Origin: Planctomycetota bacterium
GTDB lineage: Bacteria; Planctomycetota; UBA1135
Assembly (NCBI GenBank): GCA_028821845.1
Contig: JAPKEZ010000006.1
Location: forward strand, 1-32,918
Direction: 5' to 3'
Length of the DNA: 32,918 nt
In this document: positions 8,850 through 20,057 of the stretch, piece by piece
Numbering within the stretch: the first letter of the stretch is position 1
How the letters are laid out: every line of letters begins with the position of its first letter
Made by a program: the position numbers and the translations under genes
The notes under the pieces: generated by a model
What the model was told of the DNA's origin: nothing
The model's input: the letters and a program-made list of their open reading frames with translations, nothing else
Database searches by the model: none

Positions 8850-10120
8850 TATGTACCTTGTGAGTAATCAGTAGCGTAAGCGACCTGTTCTGGAGTGAGC
8901 TCATCGAGGCCGAGCCCCATTGAGTCGAGCTTAATCTTAGCAATTTCTTGGTCAAGTTCTTCAGGAAGTTCGTGAACACCGTTAGCCAGGTCGGCACCCT
9001 GCTCAGCGAGCATCATCATTGCTTGAAATTGATTAGCGAAACTCATGTCCATTACCTCCGACGGATGCCCCTCAGCAGCAGCCAAGTTTACAAGGCGGCC
9101 ATCAGCAAGCACGTAAATGCGATTGCCGTTCTTCAGAGTGTATTCGACACAGTTATCGCGCATCTTGCGCGAAGAGACTGCCATCTTTTTCAGATCGCCA
9201 AGATTCAATTCACAATCGTAGTGCCCAGTGTTACAGACAATAGCACCATCACGCATTGATTCAAAGTGACGACCAACAATCACATCTTTCATGCCTGTTG
9301 TGGTAATAAACACATCGCCGATTTTCGCAGCGTCGTCCATCTTCATAACGCGGACGCCTTCTAAAGTAGCCTTGAGTGCAGCAGTTGCTTTAACTTCGGT
9401 AGTAATAACGTTGGCGCCCATGCCTTTGGCACGCATTGCACAGCCCTTACCGCAATGGCCGTAACCGACTGTCACGAAGTTCTTGCCAGCGAGCAAAACG
9501 GATGTCGCGCGCAAGATGCCATCAAGAGATGACTGACCGGTGCCATACACATTGTCAAAATCCCATTTGGTTTCGGCGTCGTTAACCGCTATTACTGGGT
9601 ACATTAATTTACCGTCATCTGCCATAGCTCGCAAACGGTGAACACCAGTGGTAGTTTCTTCTGAGCCACCAACAATGTCTTCGAACAATTCTGGGTGTTC
9701 GTTGTGCACGCGAAAAATCAAATCGGCGCCATCGTCTAGAGTCATGGTCGGCCTGAAATCTAAGGTGCGATCAATTGACCAGTAGAACTCTTCGGTGTCT
9801 TGACCGTACCAAGCAAACATCTTGATGCCATCTTCAGCGAGAGCCGCGGCAACCGCATCATTCGTTGAGAGAGGATTACACCCCGACCAAGCGATGTCGG
9901 CCCCTGCAGCACGCAGCGTGCGAATCAACACAGCAGTTTCTTTGGTAACGTGCAGGCAACCCGTTATACGGTGGCCAGCAAGCGGCTTGGTCTTTTCGAA
10001 TTTTTCACGCAGTGACATTAGCACTGGCATGCGGGCTTCTGCCCAATCGATTAATAGACGACCTTCGGCAGCTAGAGATAAATCGGCTACCTTGTAGTTA
10101 AGTTGTTCGGCTGTAGTCAT
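8849..10120 (-). CDS. ahcY: Adenosylhomocysteinase
   Basis: KPLAGHRITGCLHVTKETAVLIRTL, GYGHCGKGCAMRAKGMGANVI, CNTGHYDCEL, DGRLVNLAAAEGHPSEVMDMSFANQ. Confidence 0.97.
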   Translation of the reverse strand: MTTAEQLNYKVADLSLAAEGRLLIDWAEARMPVLMSLREKFEKTKPLAGHRITGCLHVTKETAVLIRTLRAAGADIAWSGCNPLSTNDAVAAALAEDGIKMFAWYGQDTEEFYWSIDRTLDFRPTMTLDDGADLIFRVHNEHPELFEDIVGGSEETTTGVHRLRAMADDGKLMYPVIAVNDAETKWDFDNVYGTGQSSLDGILRATSVLLAGKNFVTVGYGHCGKGCAMRAKGMGANVITTEVKATAALKATLEGVRVMKMDDAAKIGDVFITTTGMKDVIVGRHFESMRDGAIVCNTGHYDCELNLGDLKKMAVSSRKMRDNCVEYTLKNGNRIYVLADGRLVNLAAAEGHPSEVMDMSFANQFQAMMMLAEQGADLANGVHELPEELDQEIAKIKLDSMGLGLDELTPEQVAYATDYSQGT

Positions 10121-10124
10121 GTAA

Positions 10125-11348
10125 TTAACAAGATGCCCCTAGTTTAGACATCGAGTGGAGTTCGGTAACAAGGTTGAGTTTTTCCCAAGGGAAAATCGCA
10201 CGACCAAAATGGCCGTGGTAGGCAGTTTTACGGTAAGTCCATCCATTTGGGTCGACGTTACCGTTGGAATCGGCGTAGCCCGTTGGAGTACGAAGACCAA
10301 GGCGCCCGATAATCCAGTCTGGAGTAAAGGCGGAGTGCCCTTCGAATGCTTGCAGGTTAGAAATGTTCTCAGCAATTTGCTCGTCGCTTAGGCCAGAAGA
10401 TGTACCGAAAGTATCTACGCGAATAGAAACTGGATGTGGGACCCCTATTGCGTAGGCAAGTTGAACTTCGCAGCGCTCGGCCCATCCAGCTTGAACGATG
10501 TTCTTGGCAACCCAGCGTGCGGCATAAGCAGCTGAGCGATCGACCTTCGTGCAATCCTTTCCTGAGAAGGCACCACCGCCGTGACGTGAGTAGCCACCGT
10601 AAGTATCAACGATGATTTTACGGCCGGTTAATCCAGCGTCGCCATGTGGTCCACCTATAACGAACTTACCGGTCGGGTTGATATGCACCTTCGTTTCGTT
10701 TGACAACCATTCTGCTGGAAGTGTTTCACGAATTAATTTTTCTTCAACCTCTTTTTGAATGAAGCTCAAGTCGATGTCTTCTGTTTGAGTGGACAGCACC
10801 ACGGCATCTATTGCTACTGGCTTATCATCCTCGTATTTAAAAGTAACCTGAGATTTAGCATCTGGGCGCAACCATGGCAGCTCTCCACTTAGGCGCAACT
10901 CGGCGTGACGCGCCATCAGTTGGTGTGCCCAGTGAATGGGTGCTGGCATAAGCACTTCGGTTTCGCGGCACGCAAAGCCAAACATCATTCCTTGGTCACC
11001 GGCGCCAGTGACGCCCGTATCGCCTTCGTCAACTCCTTGGGCAATGTCTTCTGACTGGCCATGAATAAGATTATGGACGCCGCAAGAATGAGCATCAAAT
11101 CCAATGTCGGCGTGGACGTACCCAATTTCTTGCAGAACATTACGCACCTCTTCTTGCATATGCACCCAAGTCTTGGTGGTGATTTCACCCGCAAGCACAA
11201 CCGTACCAGTAGTTACAAGGGTCTCACAAGCCACACGAGAATTAGGGTCTTTACGCAAGCAAGCATCAAGCACTGCATCGCTGATTTGGTCAGAGACCTT
11301 ATCAGGATGTCCCATAGAGACAGACTCAGAGGTAAACAGTTTTTTCAT
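10125..11348 (-). CDS. metK: S-adenosylmethionine synthetase
   Basis: [72 protein letters not shown]. Confidence 0.97.
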   Translation of the reverse strand: MKKLFTSESVSMGHPDKVSDQISDAVLDACLRKDPNSRVACETLVTTGTVVLAGEITTKTWVHMQEEVRNVLQEIGYVHADIGFDAHSCGVHNLIHGQSEDIAQGVDEGDTGVTGAGDQGMMFGFACRETEVLMPAPIHWAHQLMARHAELRLSGELPWLRPDAKSQVTFKYEDDKPVAIDAVVLSTQTEDIDLSFIQKEVEEKLIRETLPAEWLSNETKVHINPTGKFVIGGPHGDAGLTGRKIIVDTYGGYSRHGGGAFSGKDCTKVDRSAAYAARWVAKNIVQAGWAERCEVQLAYAIGVPHPVSIRVDTFGTSSGLSDEQIAENISNLQAFEGHSAFTPDWIIGRLGLRTPTGYADSNGNVDPNGWTYRKTAYHGHFGRAIFPWEKLNLVTELHSMSKLGASC

Positions 11349-12631
11349 TTTAATGGTAATAGGCCGCGGGTACTCAGAGCGGCAAGGGTGATTTTCGCTG
11401 TTCCCCGCTGAGATTCAAGAGCATTACGTGCATTTCGGGCTAACAAGCTACCTTTTTGCGGATTTAGCTGCCAATCCAACATCAATTCTAGCACATCCTG
11501 GGCATTATTGACAAGATGCATTCCTTCATGAGAAAGCAAAAGCTCGACCTCGTCTTCAAAGTTGTGATAACTCGATCCCATAACCAACGGACAATCCGCA
11601 ACTGCAGCCTCTAGCAAATTCTGACCACCATGCGCAATAAGAGAGCCGCCGATAAAACTACTGTCAGAATTAGCGAAGGCTTCCTCAAGTTGGCCCAAAG
11701 CATCTACTACCAAGACGTCACAAGCAAGCTGCTCGGAGTCTAGAACTTCAGAGAACAATTCAATCTTAAGCTGAGGGGCTTGTCGCTGCAATTCACCTAT
11801 CATATTCGCACAACGATACGGATGGCGTGGCACTAACACAAAGATGCTGTTGTCGAATTCAATCTCAGAGTACGCTTCTAGCAGCTGGGCTTCTTCCGGT
11901 GAATGGGTCGAAGCCGCAAGCAGCAATGAGTTACGTTTCGACCACCGAGGCCAAGGTGAATCTTTAACGGGCACTTGCGGCACATGCAAGGAGTCGAACT
12001 TGATATTCCCGGTAATTACAATATCACTAGGGTCAACTCCGAGTTGCTCGAAGCGTTGCGAATACAGCTTGGTCTGCACACCGAAGAACCGTACGCTACC
12101 GAAACGCGGCAACCAACGCCCTATTCGCAAATAACCCGACAGCGATCGCTCCGTAATGCGGCCATTAACTACCGCTACATCAATGTTGCGCGCTTGACAA
12201 GCTCGCAAAAAATTTGGCCACAATTCTAATTCTGCAAGCACTACCATACCTGGTGATACAACGTTTAAGAAACGTGAACAAGCGCCGAACATATCGAGAG
12301 GGTAAACCAATACATCTAAATCAGGGTATATCGATTTTGCCGTTTGATAACCCGTTACTGTAGTGGTAGAAATCGCTAATTTCAAATCTGGATAGTCGCG
12401 CTGCATCTGGTCTACTAACCCACGTATAGCCTTGACTTCGCCAACCGAAACCCCATGCAAAAGTACATCAATGTCACCAGATGTAGAGCAACTAAAAGCC
12501 AAACGCTGCAGGCGGCGTGTGCGACCGTTGCCATCGATCAGCAGCTTGGCCAAGAACCACGGCAGATACAATAGTCCTAACACTGACAACAATAAGTTAT
12601 AAGTATAAAAGACTAAACGCTGAACTATCAA
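11345..12631 (-). CDS. waaA: 3-deoxy-D-manno-octulosonic acid (Kdo) transferase
   Basis: [63 protein letters not shown], typical WaaA/KdtA. Confidence 0.93.
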   Translation of the reverse strand: MIVQRLVFYTYNLLLSVLGLLYLPWFLAKLLIDGNGRTRRLQRLAFSCSTSGDIDVLLHGVSVGEVKAIRGLVDQMQRDYPDLKLAISTTTVTGYQTAKSIYPDLDVLVYPLDMFGACSRFLNVVSPGMVVLAELELWPNFLRACQARNIDVAVVNGRITERSLSGYLRIGRWLPRFGSVRFFGVQTKLYSQRFEQLGVDPSDIVITGNIKFDSLHVPQVPVKDSPWPRWSKRNSLLLAASTHSPEEAQLLEAYSEIEFDNSIFVLVPRHPYRCANMIGELQRQAPQLKIELFSEVLDSEQLACDVLVVDALGQLEEAFANSDSSFIGGSLIAHGGQNLLEAAVADCPLVMGSSYHNFEDEVELLLSHEGMHLVNNAQDVLELMLDWQLNPQKGSLLARNARNALESQRGTAKITLAALSTRGLLPLK

Positions 12632-12633
12632 AT

Positions 12634-15411
12634 CTATTGTTTACCGTGACACTGCTTGTATTTCTTGCCCGACCCACAAGGACAAGGGGCATTACGCGCC
12701 ACCTTAGGCTTGGGACTCGCCGGGGCAGCGGCCGTCGGAGCACCAGGCTGTTGCGGAATTTGAGCCTGCTTTTCGTAACCAACAGCAACTTGACGCTGCG
12801 GCGGAGCAGAACGCCCAGCTATTGCCCTTGGCTGCGATGCATTTCCGCCAAAGCTAGGGTGTGAAGCCTGTTGCCCGGCGTAAACCTCGGATTTCTGATC
12901 CATTTCGCTCTTTAATTGCACGCGCAACACGAACGATGAAACTTCTTCCGCGACATTGAGTAGCATTTCTTCGAAACGCTCAAGGCCTTCACGTTTGTAT
13001 TCGTTTTTAGGATCGACTTGAGCGTAGCCACGCAAACCAATACCAGAACGCAATGCGTCCATAACGTAAAGGTGTTCTTTCCATTTAGTGTCTATGGCAT
13101 TGAGAACTAAGAAACTTTCTAGACGCGACATTTGCTCATCGCCTAATTGCTCGGAGCGTGCAGCATAATGTTTTTCGAAATCTTCGGTAACGTAGCCAAC
13201 AACATGATTCACCCCACTTTCGTGGAGATCCTCAAGGCTTAACTCCGTATCCCAACGGCGATCGATGAATGTTTTTATTACTTCCCATTCTGGCTCTATT
13301 TCGCTACCGTTGCCCAAATTGTTTTCGAGATTTACGCGCACAGCTTCGCGGGCCATGTCCAACACGCGTTCGCTCAACGACTCACCCGCGAGGGCACTTT
13401 GGCGCTGAGTATAAATCATCTTACGCTGCTCGTTCATCACCTCGTCGTACTCGAGCAAACTCTTACGAATCTCAAAGTGGTAATCTTCAACTTTCTTCTG
13501 AGCTTTTTTAATCGCATTCGAAACCATTTTAGATTCGACCGGCTCGCCATCGCCCATGCCCGCCTTAGACAAAAAATTCTTCACCCAATCACGGTAAAAA
13601 CGGCGCATCAAAGGATCGTCAAGGGATAAGAAGAAACGTGAACGCCCCGGGTCACCTTGGCGACCCGAACGACCTCGTAACTGATTGTCAATACGGCGCG
13701 ATTCGTGACGCTCAGTGCCAATCACGTATAGCCCACCAGCGTTAAGCACAATTTCGCGCTCACCTTTAAGACTTGCGTTGATCCCAGCCTCAACTTCTAA
13801 ATATTTTTCTCCGCCAACCTCGATGTTGTTGGCATCTACGTCGGCTTTGAGCATTGCTTCGGCATTGCCGCCAAGCACAATGTCAGTACCACGACCAGCC
13901 ATGTTAGTTGCAACAGTAACATGCCCCGCGCGACCCGCCTGCGCCACAATAGACGCTTCGCGTTGGTGTTGCTTAGCATTAAGTACATCATGCTTGATAC
14001 CGCGACGAGTCAAAACTCCTGACAGCAATTCGGAGTTTTCGATACTAGTAGTACCTACTAAAACAGGCTGACCCTTATCTTGAGCTTCTTTAATTTCGTT
14101 AGCGATGGCCACCCACTTATCTTTCATTTCCAAGAACACCACATCGGCATCATCAAGACGCGCGATCGGCTTATTGGGAGGAATCGAAACAACATCAAGG
14201 TCGTAAATTTTGGCGAATTCTCCAGCCTCAGTCATCGCCGTACCAGTCATCCCAGACAGCTTATCGAACAATCTAAAGTAGTTCTGAAAAGTAATCGTTG
14301 CTAAAGTTTGGTTTTCAGCACGTGGGCGTAAACCCTCTTTAGACTCAACGGCTTGGTGCAAGCCATCACCCCAACGTCGTCCATCCATCAAACGGCCGGT
14401 AAATTCGTCGACAATGATAACCTGGCTATCTTTAACAACGTAATCGACTTCTGGGTGATAGAGGTGTAAGGCGCGCAAGCTTTGTTCGATGATGTGCGGC
14501 CATTCCATGTTGGCAGCGTCGGTGTAGAAATCGTCGATGTCCATCGCTTGTTGCGCGAGAATAATTCCTTCTTCCGTCAGAGTAGCTGACTTTTCTTTTT
14601 CTTTTACCTCGAAGTGGTCATCGACTTTCAGCTTGCGTGCTATCTGCATGCCAACACGATACTTCTCGGAGTTTCCTGTCGCAGGACCAGAAATAATCAA
14701 AGGCGTACGCGCCTCGTCGATAAGGATCGAATCGACCTCATCGATAATCGCAAAGCCAAGTTGGCGCTGCACTTGATCTTCCAGGCGTTGCTTCATATTA
14801 TCGCGCAAGTAATCAAAACCAAGTTCGTTATTCGTAGCGTAAATAATATCGCCAGCATAAACCGGATGGCGCTCGCCCGGTGACATCGACGATTGGATAG
14901 CACCTACCTTCAACCCCAAGAATTCGTAAACAGGGGCCATCCATTCCGAGTCACGTAAAGCCAGGTAATCGTTCACTGTCACCACGAACACCTTGCTCGA
15001 AAGAGCGTTCAAGTAAGCGGAAAGAGTAGCGACCAATGTCTTACCCTCGCCTGTTGCCATTTCGGCAATTGAGCCGCCGTGCATCGAGATGCCTCCAATC
15101 AGCTGTACGTCGTAATGGCGCATGCCAAGTGTGCGCTGTGCGGCCACTCGAACAATAGCGAACGCTTGAGGCAATATTTCGTCGAGTGAGCGGCCGCCAG
15201 CTACCTCTTGTTTCCAGGTGGCGGTTTGCTGACGAATCTCTTCGTCGCTTAGCGCTTCGGCCCATGGCTCGTGTGAATTAATTTCAGCTATTAACGGCTT
15301 CATGCGTTTTACCACACGAGCATTTTGAGAACCGAAAACAGTATTCAAGGTACGGCCAAAGCCTTCGCCTAAGCCTTTAAGTGAATCGGTAATTGCTTCG
15401 AAGTCAACCAT
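12634..15411 (-). CDS. secA: Protein translocase subunit SecA
   Basis: 925 aa; MATGEGKTL, IIDEVDSILIDEARTPLIISG, ATNMAGRGTDIVLGG, RGRSGRQGDPG, C-terminal zinc-binding RNAPCPCGSGKKYKQCHG. Confidence 0.98.
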   Translation of the reverse strand: MVDFEAITDSLKGLGEGFGRTLNTVFGSQNARVVKRMKPLIAEINSHEPWAEALSDEEIRQQTATWKQEVAGGRSLDEILPQAFAIVRVAAQRTLGMRHYDVQLIGGISMHGGSIAEMATGEGKTLVATLSAYLNALSSKVFVVTVNDYLALRDSEWMAPVYEFLGLKVGAIQSSMSPGERHPVYAGDIIYATNNELGFDYLRDNMKQRLEDQVQRQLGFAIIDEVDSILIDEARTPLIISGPATGNSEKYRVGMQIARKLKVDDHFEVKEKEKSATLTEEGIILAQQAMDIDDFYTDAANMEWPHIIEQSLRALHLYHPEVDYVVKDSQVIIVDEFTGRLMDGRRWGDGLHQAVESKEGLRPRAENQTLATITFQNYFRLFDKLSGMTGTAMTEAGEFAKIYDLDVVSIPPNKPIARLDDADVVFLEMKDKWVAIANEIKEAQDKGQPVLVGTTSIENSELLSGVLTRRGIKHDVLNAKQHQREASIVAQAGRAGHVTVATNMAGRGTDIVLGGNAEAMLKADVDANNIEVGGEKYLEVEAGINASLKGEREIVLNAGGLYVIGTERHESRRIDNQLRGRSGRQGDPGRSRFFLSLDDPLMRRFYRDWVKNFLSKAGMGDGEPVESKMVSNAIKKAQKKVEDYHFEIRKSLLEYDEVMNEQRKMIYTQRQSALAGESLSERVLDMAREAVRVNLENNLGNGSEIEPEWEVIKTFIDRRWDTELSLEDLHESGVNHVVGYVTEDFEKHYAARSEQLGDEQMSRLESFLVLNAIDTKWKEHLYVMDALRSGIGLRGYAQVDPKNEYKREGLERFEEMLLNVAEEVSSFVLRVQLKSEMDQKSEVYAGQQASHPSFGGNASQPRAIAGRSAPPQRQVAVGYEKQAQIPQQPGAPTAAAPASPKPKVARNAPCPCGSGKKYKQCHGKQ

Positions 15412-16310
15412 TATAATTGTAATGAACCACGGAGGTCGGCTAGCGTTAAATCTTCGCTAGCCAGGATACTCCGTAAATCATTGGCTATCTGTGAAATTAC
15501 TGATGGGTTGCGAAATACAGCAGTGCCAATTTGCACAGCCGTCGCTCCGGCAACAATAAACTCGAGGACGTCATCGGCACACTCGGCACCGCCTGACGCA
15601 ATAATTGGGATATCAACCGCAGCTGCACATTGCGAAACTAAGTGCATTGCAACTGGCTTAACCGCTGGCCCTGACATTCCGCCAATGCCGTTTGCTAGTG
15701 CAGGCCGACGCGTGCGCCAATCGACCAACATGCCTATCAAAGTGTTGCACACAGTAAGCGCGTCAGCTCCTGAATCAGCCGCTGCCTTTGCCAAAGGCTG
15801 AATGTCGGTTACATTCGGTGACAGCTTAACGAACATTGGCTTATCGCTCAATTTACGGCACGCTGCTACGACTTTTGCTAGGTCAATTGGATCTGTCGAG
15901 TACTGAATACCACCGACTACATTCGGGCATGACAGGTTCAGCTCAATAGCTGAGACGCCTATCATGCTATCGAAGGTGCTGACAACTTTCGCGTAATCAT
16001 CTACGCAATGGCCACCGGCATTAGCGACTACTGGGACTGACAGACCTTCGAGGGTCGGAGCTACTGTGTCTCGCCAGTAATCTAATCCCTTGTTTTCGAG
16101 GCCGATCGCGTTGACTATGCCGCCAATGAATTCTGCCATGCGTGGCGCAGGGTTACCTTGCCGTGGCTCGGGGGTTACCGTCTTTAAAACCAACGCACCT
16201 AAATCACCTGGGCTTATAAAACTCAAAGCCGCCGGGTTATGCCCAAAAGTACCCGACGCCGTCATCAGAGGCGAAGCGAATTCAAGCGAGGCTATCTTGG
16301 TAGAAAGCAT
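15411..16310 (-). CDS. pyrD: Dihydroorotate dehydrogenase (class 1, 1B-like)
   Basis: LMTASGTFGHNP, TVTPEPRQGNPAPRM, NAIGLENKG, IELNLSCPNV, KLSPNVTDI, IASGGAECADDVLEFI. Confidence 0.93.
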   Translation of the reverse strand: MLSTKIASLEFASPLMTASGTFGHNPAALSFISPGDLGALVLKTVTPEPRQGNPAPRMAEFIGGIVNAIGLENKGLDYWRDTVAPTLEGLSVPVVANAGGHCVDDYAKVVSTFDSMIGVSAIELNLSCPNVVGGIQYSTDPIDLAKVVAACRKLSDKPMFVKLSPNVTDIQPLAKAAADSGADALTVCNTLIGMLVDWRTRRPALANGIGGMSGPAVKPVAMHLVSQCAAAVDIPIIASGGAECADDVLEFIVAGATAVQIGTAVFRNPSVISQIANDLRSILASEDLTLADLRGSLQL

Positions 16311-16318
16311 GCAATATT

Positions 16319-16876
16319 CTACTGTTGCGGAGGCTTAAAACTATTACCAAGCGTGGCAACTCCGGTGAGTAGCAATACGAAACCAACTGATATGCAAGCG
16401 TCGGCAAAATTGAAAATAGGGAATGGGTCGAAAATCCAGACGTTTTCAAGAGCAGCCGTTGGTGAAGCCACCTTGAACATAATAAAATCACGGACTTCGC
16501 CATTACCGCTCCATGGCATGACAGTCGACAAATTGTCATACAAATTACCCAATGCCCCAGCCAACAACAGGCCAAGAGTAGATAAGCCAATCTTATTTTG
16601 TGGATGCTGCTTATTAATATAAAAGATTAAAAATGTAACCGCAACAATCCTTATTATTGTCAGAATGTTAGTGAAGCCGCCGCCACCACCTATGCCCCAA
16701 ATGCCACCGGCATTAGTGATGCAATAAATACTTAACCATTCACCAAATACTGGCTGAGCTGGCATGAACAATCCGACCTTGTCAAAGGCCCAAGCCTTCG
16801 ACCACAAATCGATGATTATTAAAAGAATTACGCCGAAATACAGGCGCTGCTTAAACTCAAAGCGCGGCAAGTACAT
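16319..16876 (-). CDS. lspA: Lipoprotein signal peptidase (signal peptidase II)
   Basis: Four hydrophobic helices; catalytic-Asp motifs GALGNLYDNL and FNFADACISVG. Confidence 0.88.
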   Translation of the reverse strand: MYLPRFEFKQRLYFGVILLIIIDLWSKAWAFDKVGLFMPAQPVFGEWLSIYCITNAGGIWGIGGGGGFTNILTIIRIVAVTFLIFYINKQHPQNKIGLSTLGLLLAGALGNLYDNLSTVMPWSGNGEVRDFIMFKVASPTAALENVWIFDPFPIFNFADACISVGFVLLLTGVATLGNSFKPPQQ

Positions 16877-16882
16877 CCGTTA

Positions 16883-17257
16883 TTACTCGACGTCGAGCTC
16901 TCCTTTTTCAATTTTTTCTTTACAGCCAACGCAGAACTGAGAGTATGGTCGGATTTCAAGGCGCCGAGCGGGGATCAACTCTTTACAAGCTGTACAGTTG
17001 CCAAAAACATTATCACGAATGCGCTCAAGCGCATGGTAACATTCTTCAATTATTTGGTTTTCGTTTTCAATCAAACCAAGTTGTAATTCGCGGGATTGGC
17101 CTTCTGAGCCAAACTCGTCGCCGTCATCAGGACCAGCGTCGTCGTCAATTAGCAATGCCGCCTCTTCTAGGTGCTCGAGCTTCGCACCTAACTGCTTAAG
17201 GTAAGCCAGCAGGATTGGGCTAAAATGCTTCTGTTGGGGTTTAGTTAGCTTCTTCAT
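16883..17257 (-). CDS. TraR/DksA-family zinc-finger protein
   Basis: C-terminal CTACKELIPARRLEIRPYSQFCVGCKE; located next to lspA. Confidence 0.85.
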   Translation of the reverse strand: MKKLTKPQQKHFSPILLAYLKQLGAKLEHLEEAALLIDDDAGPDDGDEFGSEGQSRELQLGLIENENQIIEECYHALERIRDNVFGNCTACKELIPARRLEIRPYSQFCVGCKEKIEKGELDVE

Positions 17258-17316
17258 TTATGTATCCTCTTAAGGTACCGCAAGGTGCTTTCGGAAGCAG
17301 ATTCTAATAAAACCCC

Positions 17317-18246
17317 ATGCCACGTCAAACACTACCTGCCAGTCTTTCAGAAATAATTGCTGATTATTTAGCCGGTTTGGCCGCTGAAGCCGGTTTGGCA
17401 CGAAATAGCATCGCTGCCTACAAGAGAGATTTGGCCAAATGTGGCCTATTTTTGGCCGAAAAAGGGTGTTCTGACTGGAAAGACATCACAACTGAACTAA
17501 TTGTCGACCTCATTGCCGCCAGTCGCCTCGACGGCCTCGCCCCCTCCTCTCAAGTACGATTAATTTCGACATTACGCGGATTTCTCAAGTGGCATCGTGC
17601 TGAACACGGCTTTTCCGGGCGTGATCCGCTGCGCACAATTGGCAAAATTCATCTCTGGAAGAAGCTGCCTCAAGTGCTTAGCCCTGAAGAGGCCATGTCT
17701 TTATTGAACGCGCCGCAAGCTGACAACTGGATTGGCTTACGTGACCGAGCGCTGCTAGCGCTGCTTTATGGCGGAGGTCTTCGGGTCAGCGAGGCAATAG
17801 ATTTGAAAGTCGGCGACATAAACCTTGATTTGGCAAGCGACAATCGCCCAGGCATAATGCGTGTTTCTGGCAAAGGCAGCAAAGAACGATTAGTGCCTCT
17901 CGGTGGTATTGCTGCTCAACGTGTGAATGAATGGATTGAAGAACGTGGCAAAAGGTTTGTAGCTCCGGAGACGAATTTATTGCTTAGTAAAAACGCACGC
18001 GCCCTCGATCGACACTTCGCTTATCGTGCAGTTAAAAAATACGCGACACAAGTTGATTTAGTTCAAGACATACACCCACATATTTTGCGGCACTCTTGCG
18101 CAACACATTTGTTGTTAGGTGGCGGCGACTTGCGGAGCGTACAAGAGTTCTTAGGACATGCTGATTTGCGCACCACCGAGCACTACACTCACGTAGAGGT
18201 CGGGGAGTTACAAAGTTTGCACAAAATGCATCATCCGCGCGCTTAG
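17317..18246 (+). CDS. xerD: Tyrosine recombinase XerC/XerD family
   Basis: 309 aa; SAM-like N-domain, GGGLRVSEAIDL, KGSKERLVPL, HPHILRHSCATHLL, LGHADLRTTEHYTHV (R..K..HxxR..H..Y). XerC and XerD cannot be distinguished with certainty by eye. Confidence 0.87.
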   Translation: MPRQTLPASLSEIIADYLAGLAAEAGLARNSIAAYKRDLAKCGLFLAEKGCSDWKDITTELIVDLIAASRLDGLAPSSQVRLISTLRGFLKWHRAEHGFSGRDPLRTIGKIHLWKKLPQVLSPEEAMSLLNAPQADNWIGLRDRALLALLYGGGLRVSEAIDLKVGDINLDLASDNRPGIMRVSGKGSKERLVPLGGIAAQRVNEWIEERGKRFVAPETNLLLSKNARALDRHFAYRAVKKYATQVDLVQDIHPHILRHSCATHLLLGGGDLRSVQEFLGHADLRTTEHYTHVEVGELQSLHKMHHPRA

Positions 18247-20057
18247 CTACTACCCAATTCACGGCGTAAATAGCTTTGAATGTCTTGCGCTAATTCCGCG
18301 TGAATCCCTTTGAGTGCTGTCAATTCAGCGATTTGCGCATTTACCAATATAGACAAATCTCCGCCGCAGTAGTCAAGTAGCACTTGACGGCGGCGCATTC
18401 CGACTTGTGGTATTTTCTCTAAGACCAACCGTAAGGATTCGCGGCGCCGACGATGATGGCTAATTGCAAAACGGTGGGCTTCATCGCGAATGCGTTCGAA
18501 GAAGTGACGGATATCGGTGCCACGCGGCAACACTACTGGCTGTTCGCGTCCAATCACGAATACCCTTTCTTCAGCTTGAACTCCTATTTTAGAACTGCGA
18601 GCTTTTGCCAAAGACAACAGTGGCAAATCAACTTCGTCTCGTTCTAAAATTTGCTGGCCACTGTCTAATTGTTGCGCCCCGCCATCCAAAATCAACAAAT
18701 CAGGTAAGCCCTCAGTTGCACGACGCGCCAAGACTCGCGAAACCACTTCGCGCATTGCAGCTAAATCATCATTGCCCTTACCATCAGCGACCAAATAATG
18801 GCGATATGAACTTTGCTCTGGCTGCCCGTCAACAAAACGCACCTTCGATGCCACACACTGATTACCTTGCAAATGCGAAACATCTATGCAATCGACTATG
18901 TGCGGTGCCGGTACGTCAAACAGCGAGCTGATGGCCCGTGCGACACTAGAGTAAGACAACTCTCGTTGTTCTCCTTTTAAGGATTGTGCATTACGCTGAG
19001 CCATCTTGACCAGAGCCCGTTTCTGCCCCCGCTGAGGTGTTAGCAATTCGAACTTAGAATTAGTCTTAGAGGCAATAGCATCTTGAATTTGGTTGATGTC
19101 ATTCGGTTCTATATCTATCAAAACTTCAGGGGGCACATCGGCACCGTCAGCATATAGAGCAATTAATAATTTCGACATCGCGTTTTTCAAATCATGAAAC
19201 AATGGCACGAAGCCAGTTGTGGAATGTAGCCAATCTCCATCGCGGTACTGTAAAACGGCATACGCGCCACGCACATCTAAAGCCACCACATCAAAATCTT
19301 TCCCAGAGACAAGGCGCACATTTTGTTTTTGCTGTAATGACTCTAGGGCTCTAATGTTGTCGCGGCAGCGCAAGGCATTTTCATATGCCATTGCCTGCGA
19401 GTGCAGCGCCATCGACTCCTTCTCACGCACAAGCAGCGGCGCGACATTACCGTTTAATATCTCACGCGCGTTGTCTAATGCCTGCGAGTATTGTTCCGAG
19501 TCACACTTTGCTACACATGGGGCAAGGCACAACTTGATACCGAACTTCAAACATGGGCGGCGGCGATTAGCTAAAGTCGAATCGCTACAATCTCGCAGCT
19601 GACACAATTTCTGAACTAGCCGTTTGGCTCGCCTTGCTGTCGAAGCATTGGGATATGGCCCAAAGTGCTCTCCACGGCGCTCTGGCTTGCGAACTAAACT
19701 GAGCCGGGGCCACTGGTGTGATGTGTCTAGACGGATAAACAAAAATGTCTTGTCATCTTTCAGTAACACATTCATCGGTGGATAATGGTTTTTGATTAGT
19801 TGCGATTCAAGGATGATCGCTTCAACCTCATTATCAGTAAGTAAGAACTCGGCGGTTGCTGCGACTTCTAGCAAATCTTCGAGGCGCGAGCGGCCATCAG
19901 CACCATCCCTAGAATAGACCTGTACGCGCTGCTTGATATTCTTAGCCTTGCCGACATACAACACCCGCTCGCTCCTGTCACGAAACACATACACCCCACT
20001 GCTTGAAGGAGCGGCCTTCAGTTGCTCAACAAACTGCGAACGGAAGTCATTCATCAT
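18243..20057 (-). CDS. uvrC: Excinuclease ABC subunit C
   Basis: GVYVFRDRSERVLYVGKAKNIKQRV (GIY-YIG), UVR region, CIDVSHLQGNQCVAS, LLILDGGAQQL, RDEAHRFAISHHRRRR, C-terminal HhH. Confidence 0.96.
   Translation of the reverse strand: MMNDFRSQFVEQLKAAPSSSGVYVFRDRSERVLYVGKAKNIKQRVQVYSRDGADGRSRLEDLLEVAATAEFLLTDNEVEAIILESQLIKNHYPPMNVLLKDDKTFLFIRLDTSHQWPRLSLVRKPERRGEHFGPYPNASTARRAKRLVQKLCQLRDCSDSTLANRRRPCLKFGIKLCLAPCVAKCDSEQYSQALDNAREILNGNVAPLLVREKESMALHSQAMAYENALRCRDNIRALESLQQKQNVRLVSGKDFDVVALDVRGAYAVLQYRDGDWLHSTTGFVPLFHDLKNAMSKLLIALYADGADVPPEVLIDIEPNDINQIQDAIASKTNSKFELLTPQRGQKRALVKMAQRNAQSLKGEQRELSYSSVARAISSLFDVPAPHIVDCIDVSHLQGNQCVASKVRFVDGQPEQSSYRHYLVADGKGNDDLAAMREVVSRVLARRATEGLPDLLILDGGAQQLDSGQQILERDEVDLPLLSLAKARSSKIGVQAEERVFVIGREQPVVLPRGTDIRHFFERIRDEAHRFAISHHRRRRESLRLVLEKIPQVGMRRRQVLLDYCGGDLSILVNAQIAELTALKGIHAELAQDIQSYLRRELGSS

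Noticed and set aside
10121-10124. SAM/SAH riboswitch near ahcY-metK
   Set aside because: Only 4 nt separate ahcY from metK, and metK overlaps waaA upstream, so no leader space exists.
13648-13667. Inverted repeat CGGGTC-8 nt-GACCCG in secA
   Set aside because: Falls on the conserved RGRSGRQGDPG coding motif and is only 6 bp; explained by codon choice.
17258-17316. Site-specific integration or mobile element around xerD
   Set aside because: Neighbours are housekeeping genes (dksA-like/lspA, uvrC); no att-like repeats, cargo or other mobility genes seen; fits the chromosomal Xer recombinase.
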